From NCBI GenBank assembly GCA_003290165.1, contig QNQO01000557.1, forward strand, positions 603,720 through 667,719: 64,000 nucleotides of DNA. Reading direction: 5' to 3'. Origin of the DNA: Berberis thunbergii (taxonomy: Eukaryota; Streptophyta; Magnoliopsida; Ranunculales; Berberidaceae). Below, one piece after another: positions 32,384-41,301 of the stretch. Each line of letters opens with the position of its first letter. Positions within the stretch are counted from its first letter, which is position 1. The notes beneath the pieces are model-generated. The model was given only the letters and a program-made list of their open reading frames with translations. It did no database searches and was not told the DNA's origin. The position numbers and the translations under genes were made by a program.

Positions 32384-32700
32384 TTGTACTTCTAGGAATA
32401 AAAGTGGGGTAACTTTCTTTCAACCTTTCATTTCTTTGTAGTCTTTCAAAATTCATTTTATTTTAAATCTTTTGGTGACTTATTATGATTGCTTAATATG
32501 TGAAGGCATTTACATGACAAGTAATGTTTTCAATTGTTTAGGCATTTCACATATTTCACACTTCCTACCTTGTACACTGGATTCTTCTCTGCGAGTCTGA
32601 AATTTGGAAGAATCAACCACTCTCAATAGACATGGATGGGGAGATTATGAAACCAAAACCAAAAGTATCAATTGGAGATGCCAAGATTCTTACCTCAGTC
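32384..32700 (+). repeat. Internal duplication in the Pack-CACTA, copy B
   Basis: Partner of 28946-29225. In this copy an exon-like frame from 32543 reads FHTSYLVHWILLCESEIWKN, QPLSIDMDGEIMKPK, ending at a TGA near 32701. The donor gene is not recognised. Confidence 0.8.
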
Positions 32701-32800
32701 TGAGGTTTGTACATTAAGGAGCCAAGTTCAAACACTTTTTTAATGGCATTAACACTATTTGAAAACAAGTAAAGTGATGAAGTATTTCTTATCCTTGCAG

Positions 32801-32901
32801 GTCTTGTTAACTCCTACTCATCTTGCTATGTCATGGAATATGTAGCTGGTGTTGAACTCTTTGAGAGAGTGTGCACTGCAGGCAAATTTAGTGAGGATGA
32901 G
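32801..32901 (+). pseudogene. SnRK2: SnRK2 protein kinase, second captured exon
   Basis: Begins after an AG acceptor with VLLTPTHLA, then after a one-base deletion continues VMEYVAGVELFERVCTAGKF, SEDE, and ends at a GT donor. This is the hinge and alpha-D region of SnRK2 kinases (usual form VMEYAAGGELFERI). The exon has 101 bases where 102 are expected. The intervening exon (IDENVQREI...) was not found. Confidence 0.85.
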
Positions 32902-33300
32902 GTATATACTATGGGCATTGAGGATTATAACTTTGAGATATTTGGTTAAGACCATTTTGAGGGCGACCAATTTTCTACGTCTGCAGAATTTCTCTTCACT
33001 TTTTTTTTTACGTAAATTCATATGAACAAATATGTAAGTATAAATTCTTATTTTTTTTCAAAGCAAAACATGGCATTGTATTACTTAATATTTACATTTC
33101 TAGTGAAAAAAGTAGTTCTGAAATTTTTTGAAATTAACATTTTTCATATTTTATGGGAGTAGCATTCACCACGTTCTCAACAAGAGTACCCTCCCTTTCA
33201 TTGTGGTTTCTATGTTGAATCAAATGTTTTCTTTTTTTCTTAGATAAGATAAAATTGTTAAGGTTCAAAGAGAATATAACCGTGATTTTGCAGGTGTGGG
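32902..33300. other. Noncoding, end of Pack-CACTA cargo
   Basis: AT-rich sequence with no exon. From TGTGATTTTGCTGCA at about 33302 onward it matches the right-terminal region of the element ending at 2417. Confidence 0.4.
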
Positions 33301-33669
33301 GCTGTGATTTTGCTGCATTTTTTTTTTTCGATTATATTAATTTGCAACGGTTTCAAACCCTCGTAACAAACCAAATTTTTTTTTTTTTTTGAATTTTGTT
33401 TTGACTGGCCATGGCTTAAAACCGTGATACTTCATGCTTGCCACGGTTTGCCACGACTTAAAACTGTCGCCATCATGTTTGCAACGGCTTAAAACCGTGG
33501 CTAAATGCAGAAAATCATCAAGAGTAAAGCTGTTGCTAATATGTGTTGCCATGGTTTATAGCCGTCAATGGTGATTTGGCGACGCCTCAAATGGCTAGGC
33601 CTCTAAGCCGTGGCAATATGTTACCCCAATGGTCCCAAATCGTTGCTGATGAGTATTTTTGGTGTAGTG
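33301..33669. repeat. Right subterminal repeats and terminus of the Pack-CACTA
   Basis: Contains TTGCAACGGTTTCAAA, GGCTTAAAACCGTG, CAACGGCTTAAAACCGTGGC and similar units, and ends TTTTTGGTGTAGTG. The first 100 bp are near-identical to 1737-1850. Confidence 0.8.
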
Positions 33670-33764
33670 CTAGTTGTCGGAGCTTTGTCACTGTTCGCAC
33701 GAGGAGCCCGAATTCGGGCACGGTGTTTGATATGTCTGTCCCACGGGACCGAGCTATAATTGCT

Positions 33765-34330
33765 AGCAATTTAGTTGCTTCAGTGCTACGTGGTGGCAGT
33801 CTCTCACTGAAGGTTGATCTCCACGAATAGTTTCTTGGGCCTGGTTGGTTGTGTACTTAATGCATCGATGCAAAGTAGAAACTATTGCTTCCATATGGTG
33901 AACAGGTCAAGCCAAGGCCTCCCTAGGATGATGTTATAGGCGGACAAAACATTGACCACCATGAACTGCTAGACAAGGTAATTTCGTAATTGTGGTTCTC
34001 TTGCCACTACCATTAAGCTAATCTTCCCAATAGAGAAACATCTCTCTCTATTGAACTCGACCATGGGATGGTTGGCGGGTGTAAAGTTCGCCTATTTGAG
34101 TTGCATGTTGCGGAAAACACAGAGAAACTGGATGTTTAAAGAGCTTCTTGTGTCCACCAATTCCCTTTTCACTTTCCACTTTGAAACGAGGATCGGGATG
34201 ACCAGGGTGTCATTGTGAGGAGAATGAACACCTTGAAGGTCCTGATCCATGAACATGAGGGGTGGGATGGAGCTCTGAATACGTGCATACTGCACTTGTC
34301 TGTCTTCGCAGGTGGGTTGCGTTTGCATTT
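33765..34330 (-). pseudogene. Gypsy aspartic protease region
   Basis: The minus strand reads FMDQDLQGVHSPHNDTLVIP, KRELVDTRSSLNIQFLCVF, then FMVVNVLSAYNIILGRPWL and EAIVSTLHRCIKYTTNQAQE, with frameshifts between blocks. This is the plant Gypsy protease: the usual VD-G-SS active-site motif reads VDTRSS, with a change at the Gly, and the flap region ILGRPWL is followed by the STLH linker. Confidence 0.8.
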
Positions 34331-34627
34331 AGAAAAGTGTCCTCTTGCGGGGCCCGTTTGATTGCTCGCCTTCGGAGCCGATTCCATGAAGCACATATAT
34401 GATGCTAGGAGTTTGTTTTTCTATTTCCTTAACGGAAATCTTCCTTTTCTTTTCCCAATCTTGCCTTTTGTTCGGGCTCAGAAACTCCTTGAGCTTCCTT
34501 TTCCGGATCCAATGCTCTATCTTTCCTTGAGACTCTTGCAGTTTTCATTGTCGTGACTTCCCTCTTTGTGAAAAGATCAATATTTGATATTATCGCGCTG
34601 GGGGGGGTCTCCTCACTGTTTTGCGGG

Positions 34628-34987
34628 CTACTTTAGCTCTTCCCAATTCTTGATAGAATTGAGGATGTCGGACAGACTGGAGTTGATGGGAGTGACGAAT
34701 TTAGCCAGAGTAAGGTTTTCTATCATTGCACTTCCTCTTTCTATCATTGTCATCCTATTTATTATCCTTTTTTTTGTCTCTGATGCAGATGGTTTCTTTT
34801 CGGACTCTGCCTCCTTCTTGGCAGCCAACATCTCATCAAAAGTGATGTATCTCTGGGCATTCTTCAATAAGTCTGCTATATCTTTTGGAGGGTTCAAAGT
34901 GAGGAAATCATAGAACTTGCCCCTCCTCAGACCTGAGGAGAAGGTTGTGACTGCTGTGTTGCTACTACAGCCGTTAATGAGAGTCAA
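34628..34987 (-). pseudogene. Gypsy gag, C-terminal part
   Basis: Reads FSSGLRRGKFYDFLTLNPPK then DIADLLKNAQRYITFDEMLA, AKKEAESEKK. This is the helical end of the retrotransposon gag domain before the zinc-knuckle region. It is separated by shifts from the gag N-terminal part upstream on the minus strand. Confidence 0.75.
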
Positions 34988-35225
34988 TTCATCATTAAAG
35001 AGTGTGACGTATTCCCGTAATGTCTGAGGGTGAGGAGAAAATGCGAACCCTTCTTGATTTGTAGGCTACCGACAAAGAGTGTAAGGAATGTTTTTGCCAG
35101 TGTTCAGAATGAGTTGATGGACCTCGGAAGGAGGCTGTGGAACTAGGCCAATGCTGACTTTTTCAGGCTGGTAGGGAATTACTGACACATTATTGGTTCA
35201 GATCCTTTTTTGAGTTCATTCCATG

Positions 35226-35759
35226 CTAGAAGTGGTGCAAATGTTCGGACGAGTCTGTTGTCACGTCATAGAACTCTAGTTTTGACGGAGTGAATTTCTT
35301 CGGCAAATGCTTGTTCATCATATGATTTATGAATGACAGGATAGTGAGGTTGAATAACACGTCAGGATTGGTGGTCCCTAGCCGGACGAGGTTCAGGGAG
35401 ACCTGTCCGTCAAACTTAGACATTGGGTCTCCGTCTCTGGTATACTGAGAGCCTGCAGGGGCAACACGACTCTCTTGAACACGTTCCCTTGTGTTTTCGG
35501 GGACGGGGCTCTTCACTGCTCCCAATTCTCTTTTTGCGGGTAGAGGATTTTGTTGGGTGAGCATTTCCAGCGCTCGAGCAATCTGCTGCATTTGGGTTGA
35601 CAGTAGATCCACCCTTGGATTTGTCGTGGCTGCCACCGGCGCAGGGGTCTGATTTTGTTCCTTTTGCGGTGCCAGATTCATCAAAACTGTCGGCACTCTC
35701 ATAGTACGAGCATTTGAGGAGTCAGGGATGTCTCCATTGTTGCGAGATCTCGTGGTCAC
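35226..35759 (-). pseudogene. Gypsy gag, N-terminal part
   Basis: Starts MTTRSRNNGDIPDSSNARTM and contains a Gln/Pro-rich linker, STQMQQIARALEMLTQQ and LPKKFTPSKLEFYDVTTDSS, EHLHHF. This is the start of the plant Gypsy gag core (normally LYDGTTDPEEHL). The frame of 177 codons ends at a stop inside the domain. Confidence 0.8.
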
Positions 35760-35837
35760 AATATCTCTTTACTATGAGGCGAGGTGATATCACTGTTTTT
35801 TCAAGGAACTTCGTCGTTCCCTAGGACGACGCCAAAC

Positions 35838-36510
35838 TGATGTAGTTGAATCCTGCTCTTTTTGACCTTGACCTGGACCTGCATAGGGAACACAGTGAGC
35901 CAAGGACTACCGTTGTGGTGGCCTATGACACACCGATGCTAAAGTCAGACAAGGCTTGAAAAAGACTTAAAGCTGTAAATTGGGTTCTGTAGCATACATT
36001 TTTTCATCAAACTTGTGTCTTATTTATAATACAAGAATCCTCGTTCGGTTAGCCCTTTGGTGGAGTAGTTTAGGGAAAGAGATCTTGATGAAGATCATTT
36101 CCTAGTAGGGAGTCATCCATGTATAAGAGTTTCGCTACACGACTTGTGCTTCTAAATCTGTGGGAGAGGTTTCCCTTTTGGAGTGTTGTCCATGCAAGGA
36201 AGTTTTCATGCATGACTTATACTCCGGTATATGTTTCTTAGTTGGAACGAATGTGTTGCTGGCCTGCCCGTCTTAGGTGATCCCCTAAATACTTGCCTGA
36301 TTGGGCCTTACAAGTATTATGCTTTACCAAGTGACGTGTAGGCTTAATAGGACGCTGCAACTTGGATCAAACCTTCTGAATTTTGCTGAATTGGGCTTAA
36401 TGTTGTTTGGGTCTTGCTAGATTTGGTGGGCAATCAAGCCCGCTTTGCTCTGCTGACAAGATCATCATGACACTCGTACGGTGTGGATTAAAGGACGGTT
36501 TGGTGTATCA
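35838..36510 (-). repeat. Gypsy LTR (5' LTR in element orientation)
   Basis: The 673-bp segment starts TGATGTAG and ends TGTATCA on the plus strand, so its ends form TGAT...ATCA. A minus-strand TATA box (TATAAATAAG) lies near 36028-36038. The gag start codon follows about 80 bp beyond the LTR. No partner LTR was found in the window. Confidence 0.6.
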
Positions 36511-37421
36511 TTAGTCATAAATCTCAATTTTCGGAGAAAAACTGTTTTTTTTTCCATGAAACACCAAAAAAATCAAACACATTGATGAGTGTCACTCTTA
36601 ATAAGTTGCGCAACTACAAACAATTTTGGTTTTTATTTTCTTTCTTTGCACAAACGAAAGACCAATTTGGATTCAGTTCCAATTAGAATCGGAGCACATA
36701 TACCAAAGGATAAATAATATGATTTCTCAAAAAATTCGAAATATTTCTTATTTTCGAGTTATCGAAATTTCTTTCGAAACCTGAAATATTCATCTTTTTT
36801 GTTATGCCAATATCAATTTTACTACATTTTAACCCATGTTAACCTTAGTTTAGTATTAAAATTTTGTTATATATGTGATTCTTATGCAATATATTGTTTG
36901 TATGATGATACTCTTTATGTTATATATAAGAGTTTGAAATACTAAAATTATATTGATAACTTCAAAATTATAACCGAAAATTTTATGGTCTTTTTATTCA
37001 CATAAAAATATTTCACGAAATATTTCTTAATATCAACTTACCGAAATTACATCAAAAACAAAATCACAATCCTTATCAAAGGATGCGTCCATACAAAATT
37101 GAGTCCTAAGATAAGAAGCACCACAATAAAACCATCAAAATTTAGGGGCTTAAAACCAAAAACCCGATTTTTCAAACCCTGCTCCAAGGGACAGATTAAA
37201 TCCAATTCAAAACTAGTTAGTCAAGTCAAACCCACTCTATATGATACAAACGAGTAAATCTAGGCAGCTAGATTTGATAACAACTTTTGGGCCAAGTTTT
37301 GATGTTTTTATATTTTTTACCCATTTTTTTCAAAACACAACCACAAACGCCATCTACAAAAGGGTAGAAGTGTAAAATACCAAAACTTGAAACCTAGCTG
37401 CCTAGAATTGTTGGACATAGA
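36511..37421. other. No gene recognised
   Basis: AT-rich sequence with many stops. It holds no repeat partner I could see. Confidence 0.45.
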
Positions 37422-38495
37422 TAGGGATGGCAGTGGGGCAGATATTCACGGATATCCACCCTGCCTGCCTGCCCCGTTTGGGGCATATTTGGTTAAGGTT
37501 AAATAGAGATTGGGGTGGATAAGGATATCCAAACAATATTCGTTTATTATTCGGGGCGGATACAGATTTGGCTATATTCGCCCCATGGATATCTGTTTAA
37601 CCACGAAAATTACATAAATACCCTATAAAAAGTAAAATATACCCTAACCCCCAGATCCCTCATCTCACTCTCAACCTTGCGGCTCTCATTCCTCTCTGCG
37701 AGTTTGCCTCCTTTCAATAGATTAGAAGAGAGATAGTGGAAAAGGAAGGGAAGGGAGATGCAGATGAGATGAGATGGTGGGAGGAAGAAAAGTGAGGAAC
37801 AGGTAAGGAGGTCGAGTCTTCGAAAAACCCACAATGGCGTGGAAAGCCTCCTCCCCCTCTCTCTATTTGGATGCAGATCGTGTTTGGAGGAGTCGGATCA
37901 GATGCTACGGTGAGCGAGTGGTTTCTCTTCCTAAGGTTGACACTGGATAAATTGGGTAAACAAATGTCCCGTTGATGGTTTGAAGACGGACAACAAGAAC
38001 TGCGCATTTTGGACTATGAGTGAAACCCTATTTCCATGTTCATTTATTGAATTAGTCTTCCTGTTCTTGTTGCATCTTGTTGTTTCAAGATTCAAATCCA
38101 ATTTGTTCGTCATGTATGCATTTTTCTTCTTTTTGCAATATGTTTGGGTTTCTTGGGAACAATGGATTTAGAATGGCCTATGTAACGATTTGGGGTTTCA
38201 TTTAACCTTAGTGAGTTCTCATTTTGAAGGTAAGTCTGATATTGGTTGTCCTCATGTTTACATTAGTTAATCTAGAAAATGTTTACATTAGCTTGGCGGG
38301 CGGATTCGGGCGGGGAACCAGTAAAACTACAAACCTGTAGATGGATTGGCGGGGCGGATATCGGCCAATCCGTATAGGGCAAAAGTGGTTTTTAAATAAA
38401 ATTATAAATGAATTGGCGGGGCGGATTTGCTATTCCTGACGAGCGTGGATGGATTTGCTCAAATCTGCCCCATTCCAACCCCGTTGCTATCTCTA
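37422..38495. mobile_element. Nonautonomous hAT-type element, about 1.07 kb
   Basis: Imperfect inverted ends: TAGGGATGGCAGTGGGGC at the left, and the complement of TAGAGATAGCAACGGGG at the right. GGGGCGGATA-type subterminal repeats lie near both ends. This is a common plant hAT MITE-like terminus. The flanking 8-mers GACATAGA and GACACAAT agree only partly, so the duplication is eroded. Small open frames inside have no domain. Confidence 0.65.
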
Positions 38496-39086
38496 GACAC
38501 AATTAGTTTATGCCGCGTTCCACTGGAAAAAGGCTACGAACTACAGACCCGTCTTCTTCTCTATACCTCACAACAGTAACATTCGTTCTCTCTTTGTGCG
38601 TAAAAAAGTAGTGTCTCACTAGGCGTGGGCAAACAGGTCAAGGAACCGCGGATTCAAACCGAATCGGATCGTTTCTCCAAAGGGTTCGGTTCTGATTTTT
38701 AAAAATGTGAAAAGATTCGGTTCGGTTTCGAAACCGTTCTTAAACGATTCGGTTCCGGTTCCTAATTTTTTTTTTCAAACGGTTCGGTTCCGATCCGTTT
38801 CGAACCGAATATATATACCCAAGTAACCCAATCCATTACTTTAGTTTCTAACCCTAACTAAGTTCTCATCTCCTCTCATTTCATTTTTGATTTCTCTCAT
38901 TTCTCCGCAACGAAGAGTCGAAGAGCTCTTCGCCTCTTCTCTCATTTCTCCACAAACCACGAGCAAACAACACAGCAGCGACTCGCGAGCAAAAAAACCA
39001 AAATCTTCCTGAGTTCCTGTGATTCCTGATGCAAAAAAGAAAGCTACTATCTCTGTCTCTGTCTCGAAAAGAAGCAGCAGTAGCAG

Positions 39087-39209
39087 ATGGCGGACACGAT
39101 GAAGATGAATGGTTCTTGGGCGGAGGTAGAGGTGGAGTCGGAGACGATGAATGGTTCTGATTCTTGGGCGGAGGCGGAGGCAGAGGTGGAGTCGGAGACG
39201 ATGAAGTGA
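39087..39209 (+). CDS. Short acidic open frame inside the hAT-like element
   Basis: 41 codons including the stop. It begins MADTMKMNGSWAEVEVESET and contains an internal repeat of NGS-SWAE and VESETM. It follows a leader that looks like a plant 5' UTR. It could be the surviving N-terminus of a hAT transposase or a piece of captured gene. No zinc-finger (BED) residues are seen. Confidence 0.3.
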   Translation: MADTMKMNGSWAEVEVESETMNGSDSWAEAEAEVESETMK

Positions 39210-39361
39210 CTGGTTTTGGTTCTGATTCTGATTCTTTTCCTATGGAGTGCGCCGATCCTTCCTCTTCAGATCAACTCCTTCCTCTTCAGATCTACTTCTT
39301 CCTTTTCAGATTGATGATGGAGTGCGCCTTCCTCTTTAGATCTACTCCTTCCTCTTCTGTT

Positions 39362-39662
39362 GATCCATGATGGATGATGATGGATCGATGATTTCTGTTG
39401 ATGGATGATGGATGATTATTTATGTTGATCGATGATGGATGATGATAGATCGATGATGAAGATGATGGATCGATGATTTCTGTTGATTGATGATGGATGA
39501 TGGATGATGGATGATGATTTCTATTGATTGATGACGGATGATGGATCGATGATGATTTATGTTGATCGATGATGGATCTGTGGCGAGATCTTATGGATCG
39601 ATGATGGATTGTTTGATCGATCAATGATGATCTCTTATGGATCAATGATGATTTCTGTTGTA
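39362..39662. repeat. GATGGATGAT/GATCGATGAT microsatellite
   Basis: About 300 bp of imperfect repeats built from GATGATGGATCGATGATTTC and TGTTGAT units. Long frames on both strands here are artefacts of the repeat. Confidence 0.85.
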
Positions 39663-41301
39663 TGCTTTTGTATGATATGTTTAATCCGTATTATGGATCT
39701 GTTCACCAAATTTTTTTTTTTTTTTTGGAAGGCAATTTTTTCGTGATTCAATTGGAATCGAACCATTTAGAACGGTTCGAGTTAGGCTCGGTTCTAATTA
39801 TCAAAATGAAGGGATTCGGACCGGACCGAATCCATTAAAATGTAAACGATTCGAGTTAGGTTCCTCCAAATTTGGAACCTATCCGGACCGTACCCACCCA
39901 GCCCCACCATTCATCACAGTTGATTCATCAATTGCTCAGCAGTTTCTATCAACCAAGATGATAAACCCTAAAAAAAACTCCTTCCTTCTGTCTTAACCCA
40001 ATCAGAAGAAACCCCAACATGGTAAAGTTTTCTACTAAATCATCCATGTCTCACCATACGCTCACCAACAAGAGTGACCACAGAGAAGAAGTACTTCTTG
40101 CCGCCAAAACATCCTTGTCTAATTGTCTCTCCGAAACCAACCTCCATCAAACCGTTCCCGGTATCAAAGACCAGAGGCAAGGTAGGTACATGAGCAAACC
40201 CTGTTAATTTTCTTACAATGCTACCCCCTTTTGTTTTCATTTTACTCTCAAAGAGGAAATGCATCAAACACCTGGTGGGCATTTTGCTCTCTTACGCAGA
40301 AATTTTTTTATTGAATTTCCAGGTGAGAGATGTTTATGATGCTGGCGACTATCTGGTTCTAGTCACCACGAATCGACAGAGTGCTTTTGATCGAGTTTTA
40401 GCTTCTACACCCTTTAAAGGCCAGGTATGCTGTTGTTGTTTAAATACACGATGCCTTTTGAAGAAAAGATTGAAACTTGAATGAAAGCTGGTACCTAACG
40501 GTTGCGAGTTTCAGGTTCTTAATGAGACGAGTTTGTGGTTGTTTGATAATACTCATCACATTACTCGGAATGCCGTTGTGTATGCGCCTGATAAAAATGT
40601 TACCATTGCAAAGAAATGTAGCTTTTTCCCGGTTGAGTTTGTAGGTGTGGCAGTTTGTGCTCAGAACATAAAGCTTTTGTAGGACGTCAATTAATAAGTA
40701 TAGAGTTGATAAACACAAAACTTGCTACCTTGATCATGTGAAATTTTGGATTTTCTGTGTTAAAGAAATAAAAGATAAAATGATGTTTTCTTTTATATTT
40801 GTTGCTATATGGCTGAACCTTTTCTTGCACAGTTCCTAGTGGCACTAATAAGGATAAGTGATGATACTTTATTAATGGATGACTCCATTTTTGTGACACA
40901 TGTATCATGTAACATCATCAAGAGATTCTTCTATCTGTTGTGAGTTGTGATAACATCTTCAGGGAATAGTCTCCGCATTAGCCAGGTGACCAAGTGACCA
41001 ATATGTGATACTTTATGTTTGTTTGTTATGTAGTTCGAGGTTTTGTGACTGGAAGTACCGATACCTCATTATGGACAGTATACAACATAGGTGTTCGAAA
41101 CTATTATGGCAATGCTCTCCCAGATGGTATGTTTTGTTTCATTCTGTTGCACATGATGTGGTCTTAAGGTCACAGCTGCTTTCATGTCTAATGATTTTTG
41201 TATACATGACAGGCTTGGTCAAAAGCCGAAAGCTACCTGCTAATATTCTCACACCCACAACGAAGGCTGCAGATCACGTCGTCCCTGTAACTCTAAATGA
41301 G

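Larger units (their letters stand above)
23650..33669 (+). mobile_element. Pack-CACTA transposon carrying fragments of at least seven host genes
   Basis: The left end reads TACTATACCAAAAGG (first C changed to T). The right end reads TTTTTGGTGTAGTG, its imperfect inverted complement. CTA flanks both sides, and both ends have arrays of ACGG...AACCGT subterminal repeats (23690-23845 and 33345-33640). The 10,020-bp element encodes no recognisable CACTA transposase. Instead it holds exon-intron segments of unrelated nuclear genes in one orientation: ATP10, alkaline/neutral invertase, a Ca-binding EEP protein, polyamine oxidase, SnRK2, LETM1, ERMP1 and then SnRK2 again. Introns are retained, so capture was from genomic DNA. 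The right terminal region closely matches that of the element ending at 2417. The boundary call is inference from the ends and the duplication; the fragment identities are read directly. Confidence 0.85.
33670..36510 (-). mobile_element. Ty3/Gypsy retrotransposon remnant (one LTR, gag, protease)
   Basis: Read on the minus strand: an LTR-like segment (36510-35838), a TGG-containing primer-site-like sequence (TTTGGCGTCGTCC), gag pieces, and the protease region down to about 33765. The frame is broken by several shifts, and no reverse transcriptase is present before the Pack-CACTA end at 33669. Across the CACTA element the left flank does not obviously continue the Gypsy frame, so the Gypsy copy may already have been truncated. 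Confidence 0.75.
38620..39906 (+). mobile_element. Second nonautonomous hAT-like element, upstream of PUR7
   Basis: The left part starts TAGGCGTGGGCAAACAGG. The right part ends CGTACCCACCCAGCCCCA, roughly inverted. Both ends carry GGTTCGGTTCC/GGAACCGAACC repeats (38640-38810 and 39760-39870). Inside are a TATA-like GAATATATATACCC (about 38806), a pyrimidine-rich leader, a short ATG frame and a GATGGATGAT microsatellite. I could not find an 8-bp duplication. Confidence 0.5.

Noticed and set aside
23650..33669. Interpretation as a normal gene cluster
   Set aside because: Each gene is only a few exons, from unrelated families, with missing starts or ends, and the block sits between transposon ends.
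34584..34913. 109-codon plus-strand frame antisense to Gypsy gag
   Set aside because: Shadow of the minus-strand gag frame.
39292..39645. 117-codon minus-strand frame rich in His/Ser/Ile
   Set aside because: Translation of the GATGGATGAT microsatellite.
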